Shown here one piece after another: positions 1 through 11,958 of a DNA stretch of 64,000 nucleotides (position 1 is the stretch's first letter; the number at the start of each line of letters is the position of its first letter). The DNA is from Gordius sp. MW1. Taxonomy: Eukaryota; Nematomorpha; Gordioida; Gordea; Gordiidae. Position numbers and translations under genes: made by a program. The stretch is from positions 14,541,001-14,605,000 of the forward strand of contig OZ038530.1 of assembly GCA_964036665.1 (NCBI GenBank), given 5' to 3'. The notes under the pieces are model-generated. The model saw only the letters and a program-made list of their open reading frames with translations. It did no database searches and had not been told where the DNA came from.

Positions 1-141
1 ATTGGTTTCACGGATATTTTCCACCGGCCATCGTCCAACATTTACCTTATTCGATCGATTTTATATTGAATTATTTACTTCGCCAATTGTGCATAATTAA
101 TTTATTTGTTAAATAAAAAGGAGTGCGTACATATTACTGGT
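1..141 (+). repeat. 3' part of the 5' LTR of family A copy 1
   Basis: Matches 4194-4333 almost base for base, starting ATTGGTTTCACGG and ending at ACATATTACT. The upstream part of this LTR lies before the window. Confidence 0.85.
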
Positions 142-490
142 AGCAAGAGTTAAAATAAAGATCTCTAACGTCAATCCCGATCCACAGGCACTACACGTTT
201 GATTTTTGTCGTACAAAACAGAAGAAAAGGAACCACGTAAGTTTCTTAAATTTTTTTTTAATTTTAGTAGTAATGAAAATCGTTACTTGTGATGATTATT
301 TTAATTTTAATTTTATAATTAGTTTATATAGTACCATCTTTAGATGGACTTTAATTAAGATGTTGATGTCAACGTTATAAATATATTTTCTGTATTCTTG
401 GTCGATCACTTATCTTATTTTGATTATCATATATGGGCCAAAAGCTTCGTTTAATTTTATTAATTTTGTTATAAGTGAAAAGTGTTTTTT

Positions 491-736
491 ATGTTTTTAG
501 TCCTGATTATAATTGTGATATTGGTAATTAAAATGCAGCGCGTAGAACAGATTTACAGGGTTAGGACCTCGGTCCCGCGTTGCTTTTATTGCAATAAATT
601 GGGGCATTTCAGGCGCAATTGTAGATTGTTTAATAATTTTCAAAATAACACACCACATTATAGACAACGCTCGTGCGACCCATATAGGCGACGGGGTGGT
701 TATATTCATAGAGTAATAATAATAATTTTGGTGTAA
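491..736 (+). pseudogene. gag: Short Gag with zinc knuckle, family A copy 1 (truncated)
   Basis: Starts at the ATG at 491; an earlier GTG at 482 is in frame but unlikely to be used. A strongly hydrophobic N-terminus (FLVLIIIVILVI) is followed by a basic stretch and a retroviral-type CCHC zinc knuckle, CFYCNKLGHFRRNC (C-X2-C-X4-H-X4-C). The frame then ends early, whereas copy 2 at 11626-11955 runs on to 109 residues. Zinc knuckles of this type bind RNA in Gag. The frame is probably a decayed relative of the copy 2 Gag. Confidence 0.7.
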
Positions 737-776
737 GGGAATAGGGCAATGGACTCAGTTAAGGAGCCAACCTTCG

Positions 777-3383
777 GTGTTAGAGGCAAAAGTTTTCGAT
801 AATAAGCCTACGACCTCCGGTTGGGTTGATTGTGATGGTCAGTACGTCGGGAGACTGTGGCATTATAACATTGATGAGATTAAAGCGGAGTTTATGAAAA
901 ATTTTCGGGAAGTATTAGGTTGTTTGAATGATAACGTTTTTTCGATGAGGCTTCACTCAGATGCAGTTCCTCGTTTTTGTCCTGCCCGTCGAAAACCGTT
1001 TATGTGGATTGATAAGGTCAATACAGTTATAGATAGTTGGTTAAAGGATAATATTATTGAACCAATAGAGTATTCTGAGTGGACTACCCCGTTAGTTTCC
1101 GTTAAGAAAAATGATGGTAACATACGGGTGTGTGCCGACTACAGAATTACTATTAATAAACATGTGATAGAAATTAAATACCCCCTACCCAGAATAGAGA
1201 TGGTTTTAGCTAATTTAAAGAGTTCTAAATTCTTTTCAAGGATAAACCTTAGAAATGCATACCTTCAGTTATGTGTAGAAGATTGGACGTCTAAGATTTT
1301 AACAATAAACACCGATATAGGGTTGTTTGCTTTTAAACGATTACCTTTTTGTTTAAGTGTGTCTGCGCCAATTTTTCAACGAGCAATGGCTTCTATTTTT
1401 AATAATTTAGATGGCATATTTTTTTATTTAGATGACATTTTTGTAATGGGTTCAACGCAACCGAGCATCATTTACGACTAATAAATGTTTTAACTTTAAT
1501 TAAAAGTAAAGATTTACGTGTATCGGCGAATAAATGCATTCTTTGCGCAACTGAAATAACTTATTTGGGTCATATAATAGCCGATGGCTGGGTAAAACCT
1601 AATTTAATTAAAATTGAAGCTATCAAAAATATTAAGAGGCCTAATAATAAAAAGGAGTTATCATCGTTTTTAGGGCTGATGAATCATTATAGCAGATTTA
1701 TTGATAACTAGACGAAGTATTCGGGTCCACTATATGAATTAACTAAAGATAATGTTTTATTTAAATGGGAAGATAGGTAAGATCAGTGTTTTAATTATAA
1801 AAATATTTTGTTAAGAGACTCCATCTTGAAATGTTTTGATCCGGGTAAAGAGCGCATTTTAAATGTTGATGCATCCAACACGGGTATAGGAGGGGCTTTA
1901 TGTCAGGTCGAGGATGGAATTGAACATCCTGTAATTTATATTTCGCGTAAACTTAATAGGGCGGAACGCAATTACTCGGTGATTGAAAAAGAAGCGCTTG
2001 CTATAACATTTGGGTTAAAGCGATGTATAGAATATTTAATTAGCAAGACCTTTACCGTTTTTACCGATCACAAGCCTTTAATTAATTTATACCAAAAGAT
2101 TAATACTGAATATTTGATGTCCCCACGTTTGCAAAGGCGGTTGTTAATACTTAGTAATTTTCTTCAACATTAAAATATCGTTAAGGTAAAAATAAGTGGT
2201 GACGTTTTGTCACGTATGGGTATTAATTACAAGAAAGCTGAAAACGATATTGGAACCACGCAAATTAATGAGCATTACATTAATGTATTAAAAATTGTTG
2301 AGTGTAACACTATAGTTAAGATCTCAGAGACTGACCCGGATTTTATTAAAATAAAAGATATTTTATTGGGTAGGATAATCAGTCAGTACCCGGATTTTAT
2401 TAAAATAAAAGATATTTTATTGGGTAGAATAATCAGTCAGTACCTTTGGCTTTTAAACATGTGCTTAACGAGCTTTATTTGGAGGATAACGTAATTAAAC
2501 GAGACGAAAAGGTTATCATCATACCGAGCTACGTGAGGATTGTTTTAAAGGTAGTTCACGAAGGACATACAGGTATTACAAAGATGAACATTAGAAGGTA
2601 TGTCTGGTGGCCCAAAATGACGAAGAATATTGAAAGACAGGTTCGACAATGAGAATGGTGCAAGGCAAAGACGGCCATGCCTCGCAGAGACAAAGTGGCG
2701 AGATGGACACGCCCTAGTGAACCTTGGAATCGCATACACATTGATTTTTGAACTTGATAAAAACGCAATATTTTAACTGTAGATGCTTTTTTGGGGTAGA
2801 AAGGAATTTAGGAAGGTTTTTAATATGTCTACCCTGGTAACGATTAATTTTTTAAATGATTTAATTAGTTCGGATGGTTTTCCAAGGTGCGTAGTAACCG
2901 ATAATGGCAGAGCATTTAATAGCGCCGAGATTAAAAATTTTGTGAACAATGGAAAATAAGACATGTGTTAACACCACCATGTCATCCAAGTTCTAATGGA
3001 CAGGTTGAGAGACATGTAGGTATAGTTAAAAAATGGATTAGATTATCACAGTCTGGTAAAACGGTACCTGGCTCTATAGACTTTATCATAACATGTCTCC
3101 CAGGTATCCGGATCGTTTAACGGTAGGCGAAGAGTTTCTTAAACGTTAATTAAGATATCCGTATGATTTTTTATTGGAATTTGATAATAATAATACTGTA
3201 ACGACTACCCCTCGTTTTAAGATAGATCAACTAGTATGGTCACGTAATTATGCAGGTGAACCCATGTGGGTTTTGGCACGTATTATTGATCATATTGGTA
3301 ATAAGATTTATAAAGTAAGACTTTTAGAAAGTCAGAAAGAGGAAGTAAGACACTTGGAGCAATTACTAATGCACGATGTCTAA
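777..3383 (+). pseudogene. pol: Family A copy 1 pol (RT, RNase H, integrase), broken
   Basis: Pieces of one Ty3/gypsy pol in shifting frames. 777-1481 carries the reverse transcriptase fingers and palm, with the catalytic box FYLDDIF. 1808-2173 carries RNase H (NVDASNTGIGG, TDHKPLINL). 2446-3383 carries the integrase zinc-binding region and C-terminal tail, ending HLEQLLMHDV. Breaks include a frame change near 1470, stops near 1711 and 1777, a short tandem duplication at about 2330-2430 (PDFIKIKDILLGRIISQY twice), and several stops in the integrase. The order RT, RNase H, integrase is Ty3/gypsy type. No function is expected. Confidence 0.85.
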
Positions 3384-3396
3384 TTTTTATATTAAG

Positions 3397-3792
3397 ATGC
3401 GATTACAATTATCCTGGTGCTCAGTTGAGGTGGTGGTTAGGAGAATAACGGCCATTCGCCCTCCAGGACCTATACATTTGACAGTGATAATCGGGGGTGA
3501 TGGGCTACCTAGGGTAGTGGCGATGTTCGAGCCACCACCGTCGAGTATGCCGCGTGGACCAGGTCCGTATGGGGGTCCGCGACATGGGAGACCCGTGAGC
3601 AGACCTCAAAGGAGGTGCAATGGGTGCCGCCGTTGGCACCTTATGCCTATATGTGCAGGAAGGAGCACAGGCGTACCTCAGGCTACTCCTGAGGTAACGC
3701 CGAGGGCGAGTGAGGCAGTGCCAGCAGGTAGTGAAAGGTCGTCGCAGAGTGCGGCGGAGGCCCTACAGCAGCTTTCCCTGAGCCCTAAATAG
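3397..3792 (+). CDS. Third ORF between pol and the 3' LTR, family A copy 1
   Basis: An uninterrupted frame of about 131 codons from MRLQLS; an in-frame ATG at 3376 overlaps the pol stop, but the sister copy has a stop after that ATG, so I prefer 3397. It is far richer in G+C than its surroundings, and its product is rich in Pro, Arg and Gly. It contains CNGCRRWHLMPIC, a C-X2-C-X3-H-X4-C pattern close to a zinc knuckle. A related frame sits at 15575-16033 and a decayed one at about 4390-4830. I do not recognise the family. There is no signal peptide or membrane segment, so it does not look like an envelope protein. A nucleic-acid-binding accessory protein is a guess. Confidence 0.55.
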   Translation: MRLQLSWCSVEVVVRRITAIRPPGPIHLTVIIGGDGLPRVVAMFEPPPSSMPRGPGPYGGPRHGRPVSRPQRRCNGCRRWHLMPICAGRSTGVPQATPEVTPRASEAVPAGSERSSQSAAEALQQLSLSPK

Positions 3793-3821
3793 GAGGTGCC
3801 GGAAAAGGTAAAAAGGGAAGG

Positions 3822-4333
3822 TGTTGTAGTTGGTTAATTTGGTTAACGTTTACCTTAATGCGCTTATGCAAATGAGTGGGGGGAATAATGTTTAAAGTAA
3901 TGGGTGTGCGAATAAAATATTTAGTTATGTGAATAAATAGGCACTAATTAGAAGGAAACGAATATGTAAATGGCAGGCCTCAAGTTAGTGGAGACGTGCA
4001 GTATATCGACCTGTCGTAAGGCATCCCTCATGCAAATTGAGAAGCGCATCGACAGGGTTATAAGGCTGGATTGTACACTGCATTTTAATCTTATATTTTT
4101 CTCCTCTGTCTAGAACTGCGATTATCAACCAAGTGCCCAACGTCCCGTAATCCAATAACTTCATTTACTTTTAGACGTCAACCTTGCTAGCCGATTGGTT
4201 TCACGGATATTTTCCACCGGCCATCGTTTAACATTTACCTTAGTCGATCGATTTTATATTGATTTATTTACTTCGCCAATTGTGCATAATTAATTTATTT
4301 GTTAAATAAAAAGGAGTGCGGACATATTACTAA
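3822..4333 (+). repeat. 3' LTR of family A copy 1
   Basis: About 512 bp from TGTTGTAGTTGG to ACATATTACT. The last 140 bp equal the start of the window. The middle part, including AGTTAGTGGAGACGTGCA, is shared with the family B LTRs and appears inverted at 15060-15590. Confidence 0.8.
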
Positions 4334-4379
4334 CGAATTAAACAAATTAGGCGCCGTGGTTAGAAAATAATAATGAATG

Positions 4380-5062
4380 GTGCTGCAAATTTAATAAATA
4401 ACAACTACAACACCTTCTTCTTCAGTCTTCACCGGCACTATCCTAATTAGGTCTAAGGGAAAGTTTTTGTAGGCCTCTGCCGCACTCTGCAACGACTCTT
4501 TATTACTTGGTGCGACTGACTCATCAGCCCTTTGGGTCACCTGAGTAGTATGCTAAGTTGCAACACCTACCTGTTATACCGCTGTGCTACGTCCCGAACT
4601 CATAGGCACACGGTGACATCTACGACAAAATATCCTCCGAGGCCTACCGCGCTGGTATAGGTTGATCAAGTCTCCTAGGCATCAATGGTGGCGGTGACTC
4701 GAATATAGCAAAGATCCTCAGGACCCCATCCACACCGATTATGATAGTCAGATGTATGGGTCAGGGCGGCGTATGGCTATCGTTCTTCGCACCACAACTT
4801 CGATTACGCACCACGACATCTGTAGCTGCATCTAAATATAATTACTAATTAGACATCGTGCATCAGTTATTGCTTTAATACCTCCTCTTTTTGACTCTCT
4901 ACAAGTCTTACTTTATAAATCTTATTACCTAAATGATCAATTATACGTGTCAATACCCACATGGGTTCACCCGAATTAAGTGACCAAACTAGTTGATCTA
5001 TCTTGAATCAAGGGGTAGTTGTTAAAGTTTTATTATTGTATAATTTGAATAAAAAATCAGGT
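4380..5062 (-). mobile_element. Inverted fragment of family A (third ORF and pol end)
   Basis: Read on the minus strand this is the end of A pol (the segment around DNNNTVTTTPRFKIDQLVWS), then a decayed third ORF, then the purine tract before the 3' LTR (CAACACCTTCTTCTTC on plus). The third-ORF frame is broken. The fragment ends abruptly at about 5062, where family C sequence begins. Confidence 0.7.
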
Positions 5063-7626
5063 TTACGTTATTTGATTGATATGGGAGCCCAAATTTCACC
5101 AACAACAAAAACGAGGGTAACTTTAAATGAATTATGTTTAAAAGCAGCTAATTTGAGCAATATAAATACCTACGGGCAAATATCTTTAACATTGGATATA
5201 GGGTTAAAAAGAGAATTTAAATGGACTTTTTTGATAGCAGATGTTCATTCACCGATATTAAGTTCAGATTTTATATCACATTTTGGTTTAATAATTGATG
5301 TTAAAAATAAACGCATAATTAATCCACAAAATTATTCTCTAAATTTTCGAATATAACCAATTTCTCAATGCCATCTATAAACGGTCCAATTCCACATAAT
5401 AATAATATTTTTATACCATATTAAAACAATTTCCTGATATTACCAAGCCACCGAATTTTAATGACAAAGTGAAACATAATACCAAACAAAGGACCAGCGA
5501 TACATTGTTCTCCTCGACGAAATCCCGAAAAATTCCAAATAGCAAAAAAAGAATTTGAGGAGATGAGCAGATTATGCATAATACGACTACGACCCTCACA
5601 TAGTAAATGGTCATCCCCCTTACACATGGTCCCAAAAGATACCCCAGAGACATGTCGTCCATGTGGAGATTTTAGAATACTTAATTACGCAACAAAACCT
5701 GATAGATACCCAATCCCACATCTACATGATTTCGCTTTAAATCTAACAGGCAAACTCATTTTTTCAAAGTTGGATTTAGTAAAAACTTACCATCAAATTC
5801 CGATGACACCAGAGGACATCCCGAAGACCGCAAATACAACACCTTTTGGGCTTTTTGAATTTTTAAGAATGCCATTCGGAAAGCGGAAGGCAGAACAAAC
5901 ATTTTAGCGCCTCATAGATGATATTTTTAATGGTTTGGACTTTGTGTTTGCTTACATCGATGATATACCTATCGCCAGTTCCACAGAACATGAACACAAA
6001 TCTCTCAACAGTTTTTAAACGGTTACAAACATAAGGTATTCGTGTAAATCTATCAAAATGTTCTTTGGTAGTAAAATCATTAAACTTTCTCGGTCATCAT
6101 GTCGATCAAAGTGGCATACGCTCCTTGTCAAACAAAATTGATGCAATTAGGGATTTTCCGATTCCTCAAACGATGAAGAGTTCGAAGCGTTTTTTAGGTA
6201 TGGTAAATTTTAATAGACGTTTTATACCAAATTGTGCTTCATTTTCGAAACCACTTACCTACTTATTAAACAATGATGGGAAAGATATTAAATTAACGGA
6301 GGCAGAAATGAATTCATTTAATCTCTTAAAACAAAGTATAATTAAAGCAACTAATTTAGGATTTTTGAAACCAAACATTTGGTTAACATTAACCCATAGA
6401 CTAACATTAACCACAGATGCTTCGAACATAGCAGTTGGGGGAGTTTTGCATCAGGTAAGTGATAACAAACAAGAACCATTAGCCTTTTTTTCTCAAATTA
6501 TCAGCAGCTCAAACACGCTATAGTACATTTGGTCGAGAATTACTAGCTATTTTTCTGAGGATTAAACATCAAACACATACTAGAGGGACGCAATTTTACT
6601 ATATTTACGGATCATAAACCTTTAATTCATGCTTTCCAGGCAAAAATTGACTCACCCAAAGAAATCCGACATTTAGATTATGTCTCTCAATTCGGTACTT
6701 ACATTCGCTCTATAAAAGGTAATAGTAATATTACAGCGGACACATTATCTCGATCAGACATAACGTATTTAACTCTACCTATTTGTCCTAATGAGAGTCA
6801 AATAGTTTTGAACCAAAAGGATGATACTCAGTTATTGCTGAACACAAAATCTTTACGTCTTGTAAAATTAAAAAGCCCCGGTTGTCAAGAAGACATTCTT
6901 TGCGACATATCGACAGGTTCACCGCGACCACTTATACCAAAAGACCGAGAAAGTATTTCTTCGATCACTTTCACTCTCTTTTCATATCCCGGGATTCGGG
7001 CAACTCAAAGACTAATTACCCGCAATTTTGTGTGGCCATCGATGAACAAAGATATTCGGAATTGGACAAAAGAATGCATAAAATGTCAAAAGTCTAAGGT
7101 GAACAAACACACCATCACTTCACCTGGCATCTTTGACGACACCGACGAAAGGTTCAGTCACGTGCATTTGTATGTGGTAGGCCCTTTGCCACCTTCATCT
7201 CACTGCACCCATATTTTTCCAGCCATCGATCGCTTTAGGAGATGGTCAATTGCAATACCAATCAACGAGACATCAGCGGAAAATTTAGCAAGAATATTTA
7301 TTGAATACTGGATTGCCAACTTTGGTGTTCCAAAGGTAATAACTACTGATAGAGGTGCTCAGTTTACATCCAGTTTATTTCTAGAATTATCATCCACATT
7401 AGGATCTGACCATATCAAAACTACAGCCTACCACCCGTGTTCTAATGGTTTGGTTGAGCGGTTTCATAGGCAATTAAAAGCTTCAATCATGACACAAGAA
7501 GATGCGACAAAATGGAGTGGAACACTACCATTAATTCTTCTCAGCATTAGGTCGACAATCAAAGAAGATATCGGATACACTCCTTCGGAAATGGTTTATG
7601 GGAACGACGTTAAGGATACCAGGGGA
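5063..7626 (+). pseudogene. pol: Ty3/gypsy element C, 5' portion: protease, RT, RNase H, integrase
   Basis: A second gypsy lineage, different from A. In order: an aspartic protease with LIDMGAQIS near 5073 (the usual DTG/DSG is DMG here); RT fragments at 5563-5907 ([12 protein letters not shown]) and about 5940 with YIDD; a connection/RNase H region at 6065-6523 and on to about 6780 (TTDASNIAVGG, FTDHKPLIHAF); and integrase at 6808-7629 with the H/C zinc region (CIKCQKSK), TTDRGAQFTS and HPCSNGLVERFH. Frame changes occur near 5900, 6060 and 6520, and a base shift near 7600. At about 7626 it is cut by the inserted A/B cluster and resumes at about 23641. Confidence 0.85.
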
Positions 7627-8350
7627 TAATATGTCAAGCAACTCGTAATCTTTATTTCCAGCCAATCAATAAGTACAACAAGTGTAATAACGACAAATCA
7701 CGATCAATCAATTGAATAATGTTTTTTCAGTCAATCAATAATGTAAGTGAATATGTAAGTGTTAGGATGATGGCCTTGAGAGATCGTCGTGGAATCGGTC
7801 CGGTAGGATGAGTGTCAATATCGGAGGTATTTAATTGCGGGATGTTAAGCTTGTGGTTGATAATCGTAGTAAGGGAGAAGGGCAGGTATCTGGTCTGGCT
7901 CTTGATGGATTATTGCCGCTGGAACCACGTGTCTAAAATGAGGAATAAACATCTCCCACCCGCAGGACTAAACGTGTCCTGATTAAAAAACTAACAACCT
8001 CCTCCTGCAGGACTAAAAAATAACTAAACAAAATAACTAAATAAAATAACTAAATAAAATAACTGAATAAAATAACTAAATAAAATAATTGATCTTTCGT
8101 GGTCAACATCTCGCTATTTAAAACCCTGTCGAAGCGCCTCTCATTTGAATGGAGAATGCTTCTAGACAGTTGGATATATTGCACGTCTCCACTAACTTGA
8201 GACTGCCATTAGCATATTCGTTTACTTCTAATTTTAGTTAGCACGCTATCTCATTTGCGTAAGCGCCTTCATTAGTTTGTAAACATACTAAATCATACCT
8301 AACAGAACCATTGGTATATCTTTTATGCAAATAATTTCACACCTACAACA
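7627..8350 (-). repeat. Family B LTR, inverted (3' LTR of the copy at 8351-11150)
   Basis: About 724 bp. On the minus strand it starts TGTTGTAGG at 8350 and ends TTGACATATTA at 7627. It matches the LTRs at 18072-18771, 20753-21502 and 22568-23263. On its left it abuts family C integrase sequence directly. Confidence 0.8.
8020..8095 (+). repeat. 13-bp minisatellite inside a family B LTR
   Basis: About five imperfect copies of ATAACTAAATAAA. The corresponding place in other B LTRs (about 18320-18370, 21015-21075, 22975-23000) has fewer units, so the array length varies between LTR copies. Confidence 0.75.
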
Positions 8351-11156
8351 CCTTCCCCTTTTACCTTTTCCTGCACCTCCCATTTAGGGCCAAGGTAAAG
8401 CTGCTGCAGGAACTCCGTAGGTCAGATTTGTTAGGAATTTTCTGCCCGAACCCGGCCCGGTTCAATTCTCTAACCTCATTGAACGCCCGAGCCCGCCCAA
8501 ACCCTTCTGGTGTCCGCCCGAGCCCGCCCGAAACATTAATGCTGCCCGAAATGCCCGGCCCGAAATATTAAATTTACTTGTTAGGCCCGAAATTTTGCGA
8601 CCTAAAATTCTTTCAATATTTAAAAGTCGAATGATTTTTGCAAATGAAACATTTGTACTTTAATTTTAATCCTAATTGGTCAAAAAATGTAGTATTTGTT
8701 TTATCTAAAATATTTGAGCTTAGCGATAGCGATGAGTGATAAGGGAATAATAAAGGCGAATTGGAGAAGCCTTGTTAAATCATCTGTTAAAAAATTAAAT
8801 GATATTAGAATGAAATTTAACACTTTCAGGCGTTGTATCAATTTGGGCGTGACGATTTTGTACTATGTATAGACGGCACATGCGAATTACGAACAATGAA
8901 AGGGCTGCATAAATATAAATATTTTAATCCTTTCCATAACCTAACTAGGGACTTGATGGAAATAAAGGGGTTCTGGCAAAAATTGTAAAAATAACTAGGG
9001 GACGGATGGCGATTTTGTAGCATTTTCATATGCAATTTAATGAAAAGTAACAAAAAAATACACTATCTAAAAAATCTCATTAAGCCCGAATTGCCCGAAT
9101 CCTATCTTCTTCTTGCCCGCCCGAGCCCGCCCGAAAATAAAAATTTAGGACAGTTGCCCGGCCCGACCCGGCCCACGGGCCGGGCCGGGCCTGTTCGGGC
9201 AGCGGGCCGGGCAACTGATCTCTGCTCCGTACCACACCTCTATCGGTGTCTATTGTTAAAATACTAGATGTCTTATCGTCTACACGTAACTGAAAAGTAA
9301 GCCTTCCTAAGATCTATCTTTGAAAAGATTTTAGAACTTTTTAAATTAGCTAACATTATTTCGATTCTAATTAGGGGTTATTATAAATTTATCAAACATT
9401 TATAATGTCATTGACCTTATCAACCCAAATAAAAGGTATTAGACGGGTGGGCAAAAACGAGGAATTGCATCTGAGTGAACCCTTATCGAAAAAACGTTAT
9501 CATTCAAACAACCTAATCTCTCACGAAAAATATTTAACTATATTCCACTTTAATTCTATCAATGTTCTAATGCCACAGTCTCCCGACGTACTGACCATCA
9601 CAATCAACCCAACAGGGGTCGTAGGCTTATTATCGAAAACCCTTGCCCCTGAAACCGAGGTTGGATCATCCATTGCCTCATTAATAACAACCAAGGATTT
9701 ATGCATAGATGCTACCTTGAAACCGGGTGTTGCATGGCCATCAGCATTATTAATTAAACAATTGATTTTCATATTTCTATCACTATAGTTTTTACCAATG
9801 TCCCGCCAATTAACCATAGGACCCGTAATATTATCTAATTTCTCATCGATAACGAATTACTTTAATTCTAAAACTTCCTCGTTTGCACACTCGAACTTTA
9901 GTATTCCCGACAAGTTTAATCTTCGAACCGTCTAATTGTTCTACTAAAACATGCCTTTTATTTATTTATGCTTTTAAAAGGCCATAATTTTAACAAAATT
10001 ACATTTACTTATAACATAAATTGAGACCCCAGAATCTACCAAAGCATTTATTGTTTACCTTCAATATTTAAATAAACCACCGGAGTTTGTGAAAAAAAAA
10101 CAGATTAATACAAACCATAATTAAGCGTTAATTAAAGTTACGGAGGCCAGGATCTAGAGAATTTTCCTGCGTGCCCCTGACAACAAAATTATCATTATTA
10201 TCTTGCATACCGTTAGAACGTTGCTACTCTGTCGCCTATATATTGTCTATAATGAGCTGTGTTACTTTAAAAATTATTCACCCTACTCATTTGCATAAGC
10301 GATTTTAGTTACCAAAAATATACAATTATTATCTGTGCTAAAACCATGAGAAAACATCTTTTCACTTATGGCCAAAATTAATAAAATTACATGAAGCCAA
10401 ACATGATAATAAAAATTCGATAAGTGATCGAACAAAAATGAAGAAAATAAATTTATAGCGTTGACACCCACAATTTAATTAAAGTCCCTCTACAGGAGGT
10501 AATCTATACTCTAAAGACCAAGATCATTAATGATAAGACAAACGACTTGTCGATAAAAATTACATTAAAAAAAAATGAAAACGCCTCTTTTGGCAAAAAT
10601 ATAACCCACAATCAAATGAGTTAAATTATCGCTTCCATTTTTTATTTAAAATGAAAAATCAATAAAGCAAAATATTACGTAAGAATATATTAATAATATG
10701 TACAATAAAGGAGGAGAATATATCAATAATATGTAAAATATAGCAGACTAATTGAAAATACAACGTAAGAATCAATAATTTAACCTCAAAAATATTCTAA
10801 TTATCAAGTGACACTACAAAAATTAAAATTAAAATAATTAAGATTAACGGAGATTTTTCCATCAAAAACAAATTATACCTCTGACGGTTCTTCGGATTAC
10901 TTTTGCTCGTCCTACCAAATTCGTTTGTCCTTCGGGGGTTCTCCTCGTCGTGCTACAATTGTACTAACCCAGTTGAGACAAAGTGGTCCTTCTTTCCTTT
11001 TCTTTTGTATACACTTCGAACGTCTAACGTCACGAATCTCGTGCTATGACGGTTCTTCGGCTTGTTGCTGGCGTCCGCTCATGCGTTTCTTTCTCCTCGT
11101 GCTACCAATTAATATGTCAATCAATGTGCTACCAATTAATATGTCAAGCAACTCGT
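8351..11156 (-). mobile_element. Internal region of an inverted family B element
   Basis: Reading on the minus strand from 11156: a leader beginning at the primer-binding-like TTGGTAGCAC, then Gag relics, a fragment between protease and RT (9521-9817, residues MVNWRDIGKNYSDRN), RT scraps, and the purine tract next to the LTR. The same order is found on the plus strand at 18772-20752. RNase H and integrase are absent, so the element is a deletion derivative that would depend on proteins from elsewhere, probably family A. It is interrupted by a GC-rich MITE at 8420-9224. At 11156 it meets the leader of family A copy 2 head to head, without an intervening LTR. Confidence 0.75.
8420..9224. mobile_element. 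GCCCG-rich hAT-like MITE with target-site duplication
   Basis: About 805 bp whose ends are packed with GCCCG/CGGGC words and whose middle is AT-rich. It is flanked by CTCCGTA at 8413-8419 and 9225-9231 (8 bp if one mismatch is allowed). The sister copy at about 23320 has the uninterrupted site (GAACTCCGTACCACGCC), which proves an insertion. The terminal inverted repeats are weak (CAGATTTGTTAGG against CAGAGATCAGTTGCCC). Duplication size and ends suggest the hAT superfamily. No transposase frame is visible. Confidence 0.75.
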
Positions 11157-11625
11157 AACTGGTAGCACGAGGCTGAGAAGATATACCCACGCATAGAGGC
11201 GGATAACGGAATTTGTTTTAAAGATCTCAACCTTCAATCCCGATACACAGGACTCAAGGCACTAGACCTTGGATGGTTCGTACAAAACAAAAGAAAAAGG
11301 ACAACGTAAGTTTTTAATTTTTATTTTTAATAATGGAAAAATCTTTATTATTTATTATAATATTAATATTAATTTTCATTACGAGTCTGTATAGTCCTGC
11401 ATTTAAGTGGACATTAATTAAATTATAGATGTCTACGCTGTATATTTTTCGATCACGTATCTTATTTTTATAATCGTGTTGGATATAGTCCTTCATTTGG
11501 TTAAACATTAATTAAATTGTTCAGATCACGCTAAAAATTTGATTTCTTTCACTGATCTTAGTTTTATTATCATGTTTGGGCCGAAAGCTTGATTTAATTT
11601 TATTAATTTTGTCGTAAGTGAAAAA

Positions 11626-11955
11626 ATGTTTTGGATAGTTTTAGTGCTGATTATAATTGTAATATTTTTGATAATTAAATTGCAGCGCGTAGAACAGGTT
11701 TACAGAGTTAAGTCCTCGGTCCCACGTTGCTTCAATTGCGATAGATTAGGGCACATCAGGCGCAACTGTAATGTAGGCCGTAACTTTGAAAATAATAGAG
11801 CGCATTTTAGATATAGATCTCAGTCGCGTGAACCTTATAATAGATTTTATGGGAATAGACAGTTTTATAATGATAACCAGGTTATTCCGGGTAATTTTGA
11901 GAATAGGGCCACGCAGGAAAATTCTGTTAATCCTGGGCCGCGTAACTTTAATTGA
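11626..11955 (+). CDS. gag: Short Gag-like protein with N-terminal membrane segment and CCHC knuckle
   Basis: A frame of 109 residues starting at ATG 11626. Residues 1-18 are almost purely hydrophobic (MFWIVLVLIIIVIFLII), a candidate membrane anchor. A basic linker follows, then CFNCDRLGHIRRNC at about residues 35-48, a canonical retroviral zinc knuckle, then an Arg/Asn-rich tail. A normal gypsy Gag is several hundred residues with capsid domains before the knuckle; those are absent. The stop is TGA, and the same frame stays open afterwards through the protease (to about 12099), so readthrough could make a Gag-protease fusion. Whether it is expressed is unknown. Confidence 0.65.
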   Translation: MFWIVLVLIIIVIFLIIKLQRVEQVYRVKSSVPRCFNCDRLGHIRRNCNVGRNFENNRAHFRYRSQSREPYNRFYGNRQFYNDNQVIPGNFENRATQENSVNPGPRNFN

Positions 11956-11958
11956 TGC

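Larger units (their letters stand above)
1..4333 (+). mobile_element. Ty3/gypsy-like LTR element, family A copy 1 (decayed)
   Basis: A degenerate LTR retrotransposon read on the plus strand. The first 141 bases repeat almost exactly at 4194-4333, so the window starts inside the 5' LTR and ends in the 3' LTR. Between them lie a short Gag ORF with a CCHC knuckle, a pol region with reverse transcriptase, RNase H and integrase motifs broken by stops and frameshifts, and a GC-rich third ORF. A primer-binding-like TGGTAGCAAGAG starts at about 139, just after the 5' LTR end. The LTR 5' end is taken at TGTTGTAG (3822) after the purine run AAAAAGGGAAGG. The LTR 3' terminus (ACATATTA or ACATATTACT) is not resolved to the base. 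The copy cannot be autonomous. Confidence 0.85.

Noticed and set aside
497..709. Minus-strand frames over Gag and pol of family A
   Set aside because: Antisense shadows of the plus-strand Gag and pol frames.
9405..9788. Plus-strand frame of 127 codons in the inverted B element
   Set aside because: It is the antisense of the conserved pol spacer encoded on the minus strand.
10925..11158. Frames of 77 codons (MSFGGSPRRAT...) repeated at 18750-18983 and 22356-22589
   Set aside because: Antisense to the B leader in every copy; conserved because the element copies are recent, not because it is shown to be coding.
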